Source of the DNA: Deltaproteobacteria bacterium
GTDB lineage: Bacteria > Myxococcota_A > JAADFL01
Assembly (NCBI GenBank): GCA_013152945.1
Contig: JAADFL010000035.1
Coordinates: 1-31,575, forward strand
DNA length: 31,575 bases
Reading direction: 5' to 3'
Both the position numbers and the translations under genes were made by a program. Below are positions 15,203 to 26,998 of the stretch, piece after piece. Below the pieces are notes generated by a model, which ran no database searches, had not been told where the DNA came from, and saw nothing but the letters and a program-made list of their open reading frames with translations. Position 1 is the stretch's first letter, and each line of letters starts with the position of its first letter.

Positions 15203-16162
15203 ATGCTATACAAGAGAGCAACTTTTTTAACATGTATTTCAATCACCATGTTGTTCTGTTTTTCAGCCAAAGCCGATGAGGCGATTGCAACGGCCAGCTA
15301 TGTCAAGGGCCGGGTAACAGTAAGGCATAACAACAAGGATAACCCGCTTTCCAGGGGGACGCCCTTGTACCAGGGAGACCAGGTAAATGCAGGCAAACAT
15401 TCAAAGGCCACCCTGGTTTTTATGGACGGCACGATAAAAGTGGTGAGAGCAGACAAGAGCCTCACCATCGGCAAAAAAACGGATGATTCAAAAACAAGGT
15501 CGGTCATCGAAGTGGGCAAAGCCGCCATCAAGTATTTTTTCGGTGCAGATCAGAAAAAGAGTAACTTGAGAGCCCTTGCAGGCACAAGAGGCGGAGAAGA
15601 GAAACCGGAGCTCGCGGCCTTGTATCCCGTTGGTGAGCTTACAACACATCCGAAGGAACTGGTTTGGACGCCCCTGGACGGTGTCAAATCGTACACGGTG
15701 AAAATTCACGAAGATACCGGCGTAGACGATCCCAATGTCCCGGGTGAGACACTGGATGTCAAGACGAACAGAATCGAAATCTCGAAATTCAAAACCAGAC
15801 TGTTACCGGAAAAAATCTACATATGGCGTGTAACCGCCGTAAAGAACGACGGCAGCAAACTGGACGGCTGGTCATGGTTCGAGTTCCTGCCCAGGTCCAA
15901 TGCGGAAGAACTCGAAAAGGCAAAAAACAACCTGTACAAGCTGGCTGCCGGAGATCCAGACGACACGACACCATATTACCTTCTAGCCAATATTTACCTG
16001 GGCCGGGACCTTACCTTCGAGGCTATACAGGAATACAGGAAGCTGCTTGCCAAGAATCCGTCCGATAATGAAACAATGCAGGAACTGAAAGATCTCTACA
16101 GCCTGTTGAAGCTGTCACCCAAGGCTGTACAGGCCTTTGAAAAGGCATTTCCGGTCAAGTAG
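15203..16162 (+). CDS. Exported FecR-domain protein with C-terminal TPR-like helices
   Basis: 319 residues with an ideal AAGGAGGAAAAA ribosome site. A signal peptide (MLYKRATFLTCISITMLFCFSAKADEA) sends it to the periplasm. Residues about 30-130 match the FecR domain: ATASYVKGRVTVRHNN, LSRGTPLYQGDQVNAGKHSKATLVFMDGTIKVV, and TRSVIEVGKAAIKYFFG. Next is a beta-sandwich-like block (about 150-235; LVWTPLDGVKSYTVKIHEDTG, YIWRVTAVKNDGSKLDGWSWFEF), like the fibronectin-type modules that follow FecR domains. Two TPR-like helical hairpins complete it (AGDPDDTTPYYLLANIYLGRDLTFEAIQEYRKLLAKNP). It lies 12 nt after the TPR-CHAT gene. The classic FecR acts in iron-citrate sigma-factor signalling, but no sigma/anti-sigma pair or TonB receptor is present, so here FecR is probably a periplasmic binding module that works with its two neighbours. 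Confidence 0.88.
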   Translation: MLYKRATFLTCISITMLFCFSAKADEAIATASYVKGRVTVRHNNKDNPLSRGTPLYQGDQVNAGKHSKATLVFMDGTIKVVRADKSLTIGKKTDDSKTRSVIEVGKAAIKYFFGADQKKSNLRALAGTRGGEEKPELAALYPVGELTTHPKELVWTPLDGVKSYTVKIHEDTGVDDPNVPGETLDVKTNRIEISKFKTRLLPEKIYIWRVTAVKNDGSKLDGWSWFEFLPRSNAEELEKAKNNLYKLAAGDPDDTTPYYLLANIYLGRDLTFEAIQEYRKLLAKNPSDNETMQELKDLYSLLKLSPKAVQAFEKAFPVK

Positions 16163-16195
16163 TGTTACTGAGGCCAAGCAGGACTAGATGGTTGA

Positions 16196-18184
16196 ATGAA
16201 AAAATACAAGATTAGGGGAATAATCCTGGCACTCGTGGTAACCGGGTTGCACCTACTTGCATCCAGAAGCGAGCTTTTTACCAGCCTGGAAAACGGGGCG
16301 CTCGACCTGCGCTTCTCCTTGCGCGGTCCGATCCCGAAAAGGGCCGAGACCGACCCGGTGATGGGCGACATAATAATCGTTGCAGTCGACGAGTGGAGCT
16401 TTAAAAAACTCGGAATCAACTGGCCCTTTCCTCCGTCCATGCACGCAAAGCTCATAACACGACTTGCCGATGCCGGGGCTGCGGTAATAGCATTCGACAA
16501 CATCCACCCCCAGCCCGCTCCCGGATGCATGGCAAAGGAAGAGCCATTGCTGGCAAAGGCGGTGGAAAAAGCCGGTAACGTTGTCTGGGGAGCAAAGGTC
16601 AGGGCCGACGGCACACTTTACGACAAACCGATTCCAGGCCTTGCAAAGGCATGTGCCGCCATTGGTTACCTGAACATGCCGCAAGACCCGGATGGGACAT
16701 TGAGGCGGGCTCTTGTCAAAATCGGGAAAACGCCGTCGTTTGCACTGGCAATAGCATCGGTCTACGCAGATCCTGTAACCGCATCCAGAAACGTGGAGCC
16801 GGGCAAGGACTACAGGATCAATTACCGCGGTGGTCCAAAGACATATACCACTCTGTCGTACTCGGATGTTTACCTCGGCACCATACCGGGAGGATTCAGC
16901 TTCGAGGACAAGATCGTACTGATCGGACCGACCGCGCCGGAGCTACAAGACAACAAGGAACATCCTTTTGGTCCTGGAGCGACAATGCCCGGGGTCGAGG
17001 TTCACGCCAACATAGTCGACAACCTGCTCTCTGCAAGACATTGGATATCAGAAGCTCCATCGTGGGTTAACACTCTTGTCTTGCTGGCCGCCTGTATGAT
17101 GGCTACAGGGTTTGTCCTCCTCCTTTCTCCGATTCGGGCGGCCTTGTTGGTTATGGTTGTTGCAGGAGGATATGCTGTAACGGATTACTGGCTGTTTGCA
17201 TTCCATGACTATGAATTGAACCTGGTTGGGCCGCTCCTGGCAATCCCCACTGTGTACATTTTCATGGCCGGGTACAGGCTCATCACCGAGCAGGCCGCAA
17301 GGGCCAGGCTCAAAGCCACGTTCAGCAGATACGTGTCACCCGACGTGGTAAAAGAACTCATTCAAGACCCTGAAAAAATCAAACTCGGCGGAGAAAAAAA
17401 GGAACTTACCGTCCTGTTCTCGGACATCAGGGGCTTTACCTCGATTTCAGAGAGAATGGCCCCGGAAGCCCTGGTGCCATTCTTGAATGATTACCTGTCC
17501 GCCATGAGTGCGTGTATACTCGAACGTCGCGGTATGCTGGACAAGTACATCGGCGACGCCATCATGGCGGTCTGGGGAGCACCGCTTCCCAACCCGTCCC
17601 ATCCATCGGACGCATGCTTCGCAGCCATCGAGATGAAAACACGACTGGCCAGGCTTCGACCGATGTGGGAAGCCCGCGGCCTGCCCTCGCTTAAGGCAGG
17701 CATCGGAATCAACACAGGCGCCATGGTAGTCGGCAACATAGGCTCGAACCAAAAAATGGACTTCACGGTCATTGGCGACGAGGTCAACCTGGGCTCCAGG
17801 TTGGAAGGACTGACCAAGCAATACGGGGTCGAGATTATCGTCAGCCAGAACACGGTGGCAAAATTGGATGGAGAGCATTTTACGTTCAGGCTCCTGGACA
17901 AGGTGACGGTCAAGGGTAAAAAAGAACCGATAGATATTTTCGAACTTCTTGGGTACAAAGAAACTGAAATCGATCTCAAGGCATGGCTCGATCCCTTTGA
18001 AAGGGGCCTGAAACTCTATCATTCCATGAAATGGGAAGAGGCAAGGGAGGCGTTTTCCGCGGCTGACCGGTCCAGGGATGGAGGAGATGCGCCTTCAAGG
18101 CTTTACATGCAGAGAATCGCCCTTATCGAGCAAGATCCGCCATCGCAGGACTGGGACGGCGTGTGGAGGTGGAAGACAAAGTAG
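16196..18184 (+). CDS. CHASE2-domain class III adenylate cyclase
   Basis: 662 residues. One N-terminal membrane segment is followed by an extracytoplasmic CHASE2 sensor (about 30-275; LFTSLENGALDLRFSLRG, IIIVAVDEWSFKKLG, AVIAFDNI, TPSFALAIASVY, DKIVLIGPTAPELQD, MPGVEVHANIVDNLLS), then three closely packed membrane helices (about 285-360) and a cytoplasmic cyclase domain. Catalytic residues are present: metal-binding Asp410 in LFSDIRGFT and Asp454 in YIGDAIMAVWG, adenine-selecting Lys450 and Asp522 (DFTVIGDEVN), and transition-state Asn531 and Arg535. The Lys/Asp pair predicts cAMP rather than cGMP. A short helical tail ends in DWDGVWRWKTK, commonly seen in this subfamily. It is third in the operon with TPR-CHAT and FecR. 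The start ATG 16196 has only a weak ribosome site (GGTTGA). Confidence 0.95.
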   Translation: MKKYKIRGIILALVVTGLHLLASRSELFTSLENGALDLRFSLRGPIPKRAETDPVMGDIIIVAVDEWSFKKLGINWPFPPSMHAKLITRLADAGAAVIAFDNIHPQPAPGCMAKEEPLLAKAVEKAGNVVWGAKVRADGTLYDKPIPGLAKACAAIGYLNMPQDPDGTLRRALVKIGKTPSFALAIASVYADPVTASRNVEPGKDYRINYRGGPKTYTTLSYSDVYLGTIPGGFSFEDKIVLIGPTAPELQDNKEHPFGPGATMPGVEVHANIVDNLLSARHWISEAPSWVNTLVLLAACMMATGFVLLLSPIRAALLVMVVAGGYAVTDYWLFAFHDYELNLVGPLLAIPTVYIFMAGYRLITEQAARARLKATFSRYVSPDVVKELIQDPEKIKLGGEKKELTVLFSDIRGFTSISERMAPEALVPFLNDYLSAMSACILERRGMLDKYIGDAIMAVWGAPLPNPSHPSDACFAAIEMKTRLARLRPMWEARGLPSLKAGIGINTGAMVVGNIGSNQKMDFTVIGDEVNLGSRLEGLTKQYGVEIIVSQNTVAKLDGEHFTFRLLDKVTVKGKKEPIDIFELLGYKETEIDLKAWLDPFERGLKLYHSMKWEEAREAFSAADRSRDGGDAPSRLYMQRIALIEQDPPSQDWDGVWRWKTK

Positions 18185-18359
18185 ACCGGACATCCCTTTT
18201 CATATTCCGGATATTCGATGAGCCGGCAAGGCCGCGGCATAGGTGATGCTTTTAATCTCCATACGGCCGAAGCCGCACGCTCCCTGCGGCGCTGTACCGC
18301 CTGATCCATTGCTAAACAGCCTGGGATTTGATAACTGTTCACGGATCATGGAGGTGAAA
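18185..18359. other. Intergenic region before the mutase gene
   Basis: 175 bases after the cyclase operon. No strong T-run terminator is seen. A weak promoter may be TTGCTA (18309-18314) with GATAAC 15 nt downstream. No cobalamin-riboswitch B12-box sequence was recognised despite the B12-dependent enzyme that follows. Confidence 0.35.
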
Positions 18360-20021
18360 ATGTCCAAAGACTCTTATGAGAAGGTTCAAAAAGAATGGGA
18401 GACCGGTCTCCTTGCAAAAGCCCTCGGCAAGGCACCTGAAAGGAGGAAGAGTTTCGAGACCACATCAGGGCTTGAACTCGAAAGGCTGTATTTGCCCGAA
18501 CACCTTGATGACTGGACATTCGAAGACAAGCTGGGCTTTCCCGGCGCATTTCCATTCACCAGGGGAGTGCAACCCACCATGTACAGGGGACGCTTTTGGA
18601 CCATGCGGCAGTACGCCGGTTTTGCATCTGCAAGGGAAACGAATTCAAGGTTCAGGTACCTCCTCGAAAAAGGACAAACCGGGCTTTCCGTTGCATTCGA
18701 TTTGCCCACCCAGATGGGATATGATCCGGACCATCCGCTTGCAGAGGGCGAAGTCGGAAAGGTGGGAGTGTCCATCTCGACCCTGGACGACATGCGTCAA
18801 TTGTTCGACCGGATCCCGCTGTCAAAGGTCTCCACGTCCATGACCATCAATTCGACCGCAGCGATACTCCTGGCCATGTACGTTGCTGTAGCCCAGGAAC
18901 AAGGGGCCGACATAACCCGGCTTAGAGGCACGATTCAAAACGACCTGCTCAAGGAATACGTGGCACGCGGCACTTACATCTTTCCGCCAAGACCTTCTAT
19001 GAGAATAATCACCAATCTGTTCGAATGGTGCAAAAACAATGTTCCAAGGTGGAACCCGATTTCCATATCCGGTTACCACATACGGGAGGCAGGATCCACT
19101 GCAGTGCAGGAAATCGCTTTCACCCTTGCGAACGGCATTGCCTATGTGCAGGCAGCCCTCGATGCAGGACTCGAGATCGACCAGTTTGCAGGCAGGCTGT
19201 CCTTTTTCTTCGCGGCCCACAGCCAACTGCTGGAGGAAATAGCCAAGTTCCGCGCTGCCAGGAGGCTATGGGCAAAAATCATGCGAAACAAGTTCAAGGC
19301 CGCCAATCCAAAATCATGGGCCCTGCGTTTTCATACCCAGACATGTGGGCACCTGCTCACGGCGCAACAACCGCAAAACAACATAGTACGGGTGACACTC
19401 CAGGCACTGGCTGCCGTGCTGGGTGGAACCCAGAGTCTGCATACGAACTCCTGGGACGAGGCGTTTGCATTGCCGACAGAGGATTCAGTACGGATTGCAC
19501 TCCGCACACAGCAGATCCTGGCTTACGAAAGCGGTGTGGCAGACACTGTGGATCCGCTCGCGGGAAGTTATGCCATTGAAAAACTCACTGACGACATCGA
19601 GCAGGCTGCATGGATTCTCATCCAGGAAATCGAAGACATGGGCGGAGCCGTGGCGGCCGTAGAGAACGGATGGATGAGCGACCAAATAGCCGACTCTGCG
19701 TACAAGACACAAAAGAGAATCGATTCCAAAGACCTTGCGGTAGTGGGAGTCAACAAGTTCGTGGAAGGTGAGGCTCCGCCGAAAGACATACTTCGCATCG
19801 ACCCGGCTCTCGGGGAAAAAAGAAAACACGATGTTATCGATGCAAGGAAAAAACGTGATGAACAGGCGGTCGTTGATATCAGGACAAGGATTGCGGAAGC
19901 AGCGGCAGGCAACGAAAACCTGTTCCCGTTCATACTGGACGCTGTAAAAAAAGGCGCTACCCTCGGGGAGATCAGTAACTCGTTGCGAGAGGTCTTCGGC
20001 GAGTACAAGGCCAGTGCATGA
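18360..20021 (+). CDS. Methylmalonyl-CoA mutase, large (catalytic) subunit
   Basis: 553 residues from ATG 18360, which follows GGAGGTGAAA; the longer frame upstream has no ribosome site. It converts (R)-methylmalonyl-CoA to succinyl-CoA with adenosylcobalamin. Substrate-site landmarks of true methylmalonyl-CoA mutase are present: [23 protein letters not shown] with the Tyr of RQYAGF (isobutyryl-CoA mutases have Phe there), [27 protein letters not shown] with its Arg, [35 protein letters not shown] and [10 protein letters not shown]. The length covers only the CoA-binding barrel and linker. The roughly 140-residue B12-binding domain must be a separate gene, as in archaeal-type split enzymes, and it is not in this window. 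Neither is the MeaB GTPase. The methylmalonyl-CoA epimerase follows at 30 nt, so this is part of propionyl-CoA metabolism. Confidence 0.94.
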   Translation: MSKDSYEKVQKEWETGLLAKALGKAPERRKSFETTSGLELERLYLPEHLDDWTFEDKLGFPGAFPFTRGVQPTMYRGRFWTMRQYAGFASARETNSRFRYLLEKGQTGLSVAFDLPTQMGYDPDHPLAEGEVGKVGVSISTLDDMRQLFDRIPLSKVSTSMTINSTAAILLAMYVAVAQEQGADITRLRGTIQNDLLKEYVARGTYIFPPRPSMRIITNLFEWCKNNVPRWNPISISGYHIREAGSTAVQEIAFTLANGIAYVQAALDAGLEIDQFAGRLSFFFAAHSQLLEEIAKFRAARRLWAKIMRNKFKAANPKSWALRFHTQTCGHLLTAQQPQNNIVRVTLQALAAVLGGTQSLHTNSWDEAFALPTEDSVRIALRTQQILAYESGVADTVDPLAGSYAIEKLTDDIEQAAWILIQEIEDMGGAVAAVENGWMSDQIADSAYKTQKRIDSKDLAVVGVNKFVEGEAPPKDILRIDPALGEKRKHDVIDARKKRDEQAVVDIRTRIAEAAAGNENLFPFILDAVKKGATLGEISNSLREVFGEYKASA

Positions 20022-20051
20022 AATCGGTTGGAAACACGCAAGGAGGAACAA

Positions 20052-20459
20052 ATGGCGGTAGAGAAATTGAATCACGTGGCAATCGCGGTTAATGACATTG
20101 CAGAGGCAAAAAGGTTGTTTGAAGACATACTCGGGCTTGCCGCCTCCGAACCCGAAATCGTGGAAACACAAAAAGTAAAGACCGTGATGATCAAACTCGG
20201 TGATACCAGGATAGAACTCCTGGAACCGACATCCGGGGACTCGGCCATTGCAAAATTTCTCGAGAAGAAAGGTCCGGGTCTACACCACTTGTGCTACCAG
20301 GTGGACGACATCGAGGCGACAATAGATGCCATGAAAAACTCCGGTAGAAAGATGATCGATGAAACCGCACGACCCGGGGCTCATGGCACCATGATAGCAT
20401 TTGCACATCCAAAATCCACCGGAGGCGTCCTCACTGAATTTGCCGAGGTTAAAAAATAA
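20052..20459 (+). CDS. mce: Methylmalonyl-CoA epimerase
   Basis: 135 residues from ATG 20052 behind AAGGAGGAACAA. It interconverts (S)- and (R)-methylmalonyl-CoA, feeding the mutase encoded 30 nt upstream. It is a vicinal-oxygen-chelate protein with both betaalphabetabetabeta modules. MAVEKLNHVAIAVNDI carries the first metal His, TVMIKLGDTRIELLEPT the first module end, GPGLHHLCYQVDDIEAT the second metal His, and GVLTEF the catalytic or metal Glu. Length and motif spacing are normal for the family. Confidence 0.95.
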   Translation: MAVEKLNHVAIAVNDIAEAKRLFEDILGLAASEPEIVETQKVKTVMIKLGDTRIELLEPTSGDSAIAKFLEKKGPGLHHLCYQVDDIEATIDAMKNSGRKMIDETARPGAHGTMIAFAHPKSTGGVLTEFAEVKK

Positions 20460-20477
20460 GGTTTCCCCTTGGGGAAA
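20451..20477 (-). terminator. Possible terminator for the DUF4139 gene
   Basis: TTTCCCC-TT-GGGGAAA (20462-20477) forms a short perfect stem. Reading the minus strand it is followed, after five bases, by six T. It lies about 60 nt beyond the DUF4139 stop at 20540 and just past the epimerase stop. The tract sits inside the last codons of mce, and the loop must open to be sterically possible, so confidence is modest. Confidence 0.35.
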
Positions 20478-20539
20478 TAACAAGAACAAAAGGGGAAGAC
20501 GCAAAAAGGGGAGGCGGACGGAAGTTATTTTATACAGCT

Positions 20540-22726
20540 CTATATCTCGATATCGAGCTTTTCCACCATGTTTGACAACTCTACCTTGAGTTCAGCCAGG
20601 TTGGTCCTTGATTCGACAAGCTTGTCCGTTATTGTCGAAAGCTTCCTGTCCACTGCCATAAGGCGCGAGGTTTGGGCCGCTTTTAGCCGCTTGTTTTTCG
20701 ACCTCTTGAGTAATTTCAGGTTCTGCCTTATCTCGTCGGCCCTCCTGGAAAGGTCGCTTCGCTGGCGTTCCAACGTGTTTATCCTGTCCCTGGTTATGGA
20801 CAGTTTTTTGATCTTCTTCATCAAGGGCTGGAGTTGGGCCTTTATCTTGCCGTCTCCATCCTTGGAAGACACGTACACCTCTATCGCGCGCTGGGCATTG
20901 CGATCGGTTATTTTATAACTTGCCTGCATGGGATAACGTTGAGTCACCTTGAGCCTTGTCTCCTTACCCGGGACCACTTTTGTCGAAAAATACATCTTGT
21001 CGCCTGTTTCCGAGATGAGTTTGCCTCCCTCCACCTTTACCTTCCAACCCGGCATCTTCGACAGCCCGGCTATGAATGACAACGGCTCTGCATCCTTTGA
21101 CGTTGCCTTTACAAGATAGGAATGCCTTTTGATTGAATAGTACTTGGTTTCCACCACTCCATTATGAATTTTCGACAATGTTACCATCCCGTTGCTGCTG
21201 CCCGGGTTGTACTCTACATTCACTCCCGTCTCCAGTGCATAGGCGATGTAGCTCTCGTGGCCGTTCTCCAATCGGCCTGCGAGGCCCTCTCCTGCAAAAG
21301 CTCCGTTTCTGATGACAGCCAAGGGACCTGCTTCCAAAGCCGTGCCTGTATCATTGACGATCCTTACGGCTTTGAACGGATGAACGGCTGTATCCTGGAT
21401 TCCGGGCTGGGGGTTGTAATAATATACCGGTTCGCCCGGAACCTTCTTGTTCAATATGGCTATCATGGTGCTCGACCGGTCCGGGACGGTCATGGGCTCG
21501 CCAATCTCGAAGCTGTATGCCGCACCAATCTTCCTGGTCCTGGCCTGGACCCTTACCGTGTCGGTCATGAGCTGCATGGTCCTCTCGCTCAAGTTCCTTT
21601 CTTCCATTGGTTCTTCCGCCTCTCTCTCCATGGATGAAAGACCATAGCTTTCATCATCGGCCAAGCTCCTTCTCGACCTGGATGCCATCCGGCTCCGGCG
21701 GGACGGTTTCCGCCTTTTCTTGGCTACCATGGGCATGATAGGAGGAGCCGCAGGTCGGACGTATCCGGCCGAAGGCGCAGGAGGAGGCGCCAGGGACATG
21801 GCTCCTCTTGGCGTCAAGTCCGGCCTGTCTATGAATCTGGGTGTGTACAGATCATAGTGAAATGATACGGGACTTCCCGTGGTAAGTGTAAGATTGATAT
21901 CCTGCCAGTTCGAACCGGTAACGTTATCGATTATTGCCCATGCCTGGACCAGGACCTTTCCTTCTCCCTTGTTGACGACAAGCCTGTAAGTAGGCTTCCA
22001 CACGGGCATTTCCACCAGGTAGGATATCACGAGGTCATGCTTTTCGCGGCTTTGATCAAGGAATATTGTTAGGTTGACCGCCCGCCATGCATCCTGACCC
22101 AGGGCTATGTCCAGCCCCTTTTCAAGACCGCGCTCCAAGGTCTTGTCGAGAATTCTCAATGACTTAAGTGATCCCGTGTTTACGAATTCGACAACGCCCT
22201 TGTCGTCGAGTACACCCAGCCTGGACTTGCCCTCTTCCTGGTCAAAGCCCACAAGCCTGCCCCTTACAGTGCGCCAACCGGCTTTTACTTCAATCAGCGC
22301 GCCGCGCAGGGCGTTCAAGACCTGATAGAGATCTCCCTGTCCAAGCCCTATCTTCGGCAACTGTTCAAGTGCCTTCTTGCTGCTTAGGTCGACAGGTAGT
22401 GACAACGACCTGGCATGACCTCCGGATAAGTCCATAACCGTTATGGTTTTCAGAATGTCGCCTATCTGGGACGGATGGACCTTTAGGTGAAGCTCATTGC
22501 CCTGGAATTCCCCCCTTCTTTCTATGTAAGCCACGCCATTTTGGAATATAATCACTCTTTTGACAGGTATGAGGTCGTCGGCACTGGTTGTGCGGCCTGA
22601 AATTGTTCCGACAGCACCTTGATTCACGGCGCACCCTGGGACAAGGAACAGGTTCCATGCCATGCATAAAACCACGGACATCTTCACGGCTGCTCCCGGA
22701 CCAAAGTCAATCTTTGTATAAGACAT
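20540..22726 (-). CDS. DUF4139-domain lipoprotein
   Basis: 728 residues from ATG 22726, preceded by AGAGGGGTG; the frame extends 21 codons further without a ribosome site. A hydrophobic stretch ending FLVPGC predicts a lipoprotein. The N-terminal block (VKRVIIFQNGVAYIERRGEF...LHLKVHPSQIGDILKTITVMD) and the central part (DLVISYLVEMPVWKPTYRLVV, VLVQAWAIIDNVTGSNWQDINLTLTTGSPVSF, then MIAILNKKVPGEPVYYYNP) are typical of DUF4139 proteins of unknown function. Between the two halves of that domain is a low-complexity Pro/Ala then Arg/Lys/Ser-rich insert (about residues 315-375). The last 90 residues form a Lys-rich coiled coil (IKKLSITRDRINTLERQRSDLSRRADEIRQ...). Better-known relatives carry the coiled coil before the DUF4139 domain. 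It is downstream of ligA on the same strand, 107 nt apart. Confidence 0.82.
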   Translation of the reverse strand: MSYTKIDFGPGAAVKMSVVLCMAWNLFLVPGCAVNQGAVGTISGRTTSADDLIPVKRVIIFQNGVAYIERRGEFQGNELHLKVHPSQIGDILKTITVMDLSGGHARSLSLPVDLSSKKALEQLPKIGLGQGDLYQVLNALRGALIEVKAGWRTVRGRLVGFDQEEGKSRLGVLDDKGVVEFVNTGSLKSLRILDKTLERGLEKGLDIALGQDAWRAVNLTIFLDQSREKHDLVISYLVEMPVWKPTYRLVVNKGEGKVLVQAWAIIDNVTGSNWQDINLTLTTGSPVSFHYDLYTPRFIDRPDLTPRGAMSLAPPPAPSAGYVRPAAPPIMPMVAKKRRKPSRRSRMASRSRRSLADDESYGLSSMEREAEEPMEERNLSERTMQLMTDTVRVQARTRKIGAAYSFEIGEPMTVPDRSSTMIAILNKKVPGEPVYYYNPQPGIQDTAVHPFKAVRIVNDTGTALEAGPLAVIRNGAFAGEGLAGRLENGHESYIAYALETGVNVEYNPGSSNGMVTLSKIHNGVVETKYYSIKRHSYLVKATSKDAEPLSFIAGLSKMPGWKVKVEGGKLISETGDKMYFSTKVVPGKETRLKVTQRYPMQASYKITDRNAQRAIEVYVSSKDGDGKIKAQLQPLMKKIKKLSITRDRINTLERQRSDLSRRADEIRQNLKLLKRSKNKRLKAAQTSRLMAVDRKLSTITDKLVESRTNLAELKVELSNMVEKLDIEI

Positions 22727-22833
22727 GTTCAACACCCCTCTTTTTTCGAATCCCCGGCTTTTCGGGACAACTACTCTAATATCGTTCAAACGTTTTCATA
22801 CCCGCGTCCAATTATCAAGATAAGCCACGGGCA

Positions 22834-25187
<2,354 letters not shown>

Positions 25188-26552
25188 ATGGCAAAGAAAG
25201 AAAAGAATAATGCGGCCTTCAACGGCGAACGTGAAAATGCAAGCAACGGGGAGCAACATCCGAAGAGAGGCAAACCGGCTCAAAACGGCAGACCTGCCGG
25301 TCAAATGAATCTCAAGGAACTGAAGGAACTCAAAATCAGCGACCTGCTCTCTATGGCCAAGGAACTGGGTGTTGAAGGTGCGAGCGGCCTGCGCAAGTCG
25401 GAATTGATATTTGCATTGCTACAGGCACAAACCGAAAAAAACGGCCTCATTTACGGTGAAGGCGTCCTCGAGGTATTGCCGGACGGCTTCGGCTTCCTGC
25501 GCGCCCCTGATTACAGTTACCTACCCGGACCTGATGATATCTATGTTTCCCCATCCCAGATAAGAAGGTTCAACCTAAGCACCGGGGATACCATATCAGG
25601 ACAGATTCGGCCTCCCAAAGAAGGTGAACGTTACTTTGCCCTGCTCAAGGTTGAGGCTGTCAACTATGAAGACCCTGAAGTGGCGAGGGAGAAGATTCTT
25701 TTCGATAATTTAACGCCGTTGTACCCCAACGAGAGATTCAGTCTCGAGTTTGACGGCAGCAACTACTCCACCCGGATAATCGACTTACTTTCACCCATAG
25801 GAAAGGGACAGCGTTGCCTAATCGTTAGTCCTCCAAGGGCCGGCAAGACGGTTCTGCTCCAGGATATAGCTCATGCCTTGGCGGCAAACCATAAGGAAGT
25901 GAGCCTCATCGTATTACTGATCGATGAACGGCCCGAGGAAGTAACGGACATGGAGAGATCCGTGCAAGGCGAGGTAGTCAGTTCGACATTCGACGAGCCC
26001 GCGGCCAGGCATGTCCAAGTAGCGGAGATGGTGCTGGAAAAGGCCAAGCGCTTGGTGGAACATAAACGTGACGTAGTAATCCTGCTGGATTCGATTACCA
26101 GGCTTGCAAGAGCCTATAACACGGTTGTTCCCCCATCCGGCAAGATTCTTTCAGGCGGCGTGGATTCGAATGCGCTTCACAAGCCGAAACGATTTTTCGG
26201 AGCAGCCAGGAATGTCGAGGAAGGCGGTTCTCTTACTATTATTGCAACAGCATTGATCGACACGGGCAGCCGCATGGACGAGGTAATCTTCGAGGAGTTC
26301 AAGGGCACGGGCAATTCCGAGCTTCACCTGGACAGGAAGCTCATGGAAAAGAGAATATTCCCTTGCCTGGACATCAACAGATCGGCAACGAGAAAGGAAG
26401 AGCTGCTGCAGAATTCCAGTGTGTTGAACAGGGTTTGGATCTTGAGGAAGCTCCTCCATCCCCTCAATGTCATCGATTCCATGGAGTTCCTCCTGGACAA
26501 GATCCAAAAAACAACGACAAACCAGGAGTTTCTGGATTCCATGGCACAGTAG
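25188..26552 (+). CDS. rho: Transcription termination factor Rho
   Basis: 454 residues from ATG 25188 behind GTAGGAGAA. It is the hexameric RNA helicase that ends transcription. A hydrophilic, Asn/Lys-rich extension of about 40 residues precedes the Rho_N domain ([20 protein letters not shown]...[13 protein letters not shown]). The cold-shock RNA-binding domain follows ([39 protein letters not shown]). Next comes the ATPase: Walker A in SPPRAGKT (about 214-221), [17 protein letters not shown], Walker [17 protein letters not shown], the Q/secondary RNA loops [28 protein letters not shown], and the arginine-finger region [16 protein letters not shown]. All key residues look intact. Confidence 0.97.
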   Translation: MAKKEKNNAAFNGERENASNGEQHPKRGKPAQNGRPAGQMNLKELKELKISDLLSMAKELGVEGASGLRKSELIFALLQAQTEKNGLIYGEGVLEVLPDGFGFLRAPDYSYLPGPDDIYVSPSQIRRFNLSTGDTISGQIRPPKEGERYFALLKVEAVNYEDPEVAREKILFDNLTPLYPNERFSLEFDGSNYSTRIIDLLSPIGKGQRCLIVSPPRAGKTVLLQDIAHALAANHKEVSLIVLLIDERPEEVTDMERSVQGEVVSSTFDEPAARHVQVAEMVLEKAKRLVEHKRDVVILLDSITRLARAYNTVVPPSGKILSGGVDSNALHKPKRFFGAARNVEEGGSLTIIATALIDTGSRMDEVIFEEFKGTGNSELHLDRKLMEKRIFPCLDINRSATRKEELLQNSSVLNRVWILRKLLHPLNVIDSMEFLLDKIQKTTTNQEFLDSMAQ

Positions 26553-26662
26553 GGCAATTGTCGAAGTTTTCGTTGGGAATCTTGTAAAAAGAGCGGATCG
26601 CTTCGAATCACAGCATTTTCGATCCACGACCAATCATTCTCATGTAAACCAAGGCAACTCCA

Positions 26663-26935
26663 ATGAACAAACCGAAGATCATTACAATGGACGAGCTTGA
26701 AGGATTGCTCGCTGCTTCCAAACCACTGCGCGAAGAAGACACGGGATTCTGTGGGCCTATCCGAATTCTTCAAAAAGATAAAGAAATATTGGTCCAGGAG
26801 CAGAGTGACAAAGGCGAGTTCATGGTTCGAAGTTTCAAAGGTGAAGAACAGGCTGAAGATTTTGTAAACAAGAGACTCGAGGAATACGACAGGATGTGGG
26901 ACGGCTGTGGATGCACCATTGATTACAGGAAATAG
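26663..26935 (+). CDS. Small acidic protein with C-terminal WDGCGC motif, function unknown
   Basis: 90 residues, 110 nt after rho on the same strand. The ribosome site is weak (AAGGCAACTCC). The product is charged and soluble, beginning MNKPKIITMDELEGLLAAS and ending YDRMWDGCGCTIDYRK. Two Cys separated by one Gly close to the C-terminus, next to Trp and Asp, could bind a metal or be redox-active; a third Cys lies in GFCGP. I have an impression of similar small proteins in delta-proteobacterial genomes but cannot name a family. No membrane or signal segment is present. Confidence 0.6.
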   Translation: MNKPKIITMDELEGLLAASKPLREEDTGFCGPIRILQKDKEILVQEQSDKGEFMVRSFKGEEQAEDFVNKRLEEYDRMWDGCGCTIDYRK

Positions 26936-26998
26936 CTGACAAGGATTGGTTGCAGCATGCTACTCAACATTGAAAAACGTCAAGATTTCAAAAGGGTA

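Noticed and set aside
18360-20021. Isobutyryl-CoA or other acyl-CoA mutase
   Set aside because: The RQYAGF Tyr and the Arg in the [10 protein letters not shown] segment match the methylmalonyl-CoA mutase substrate site.
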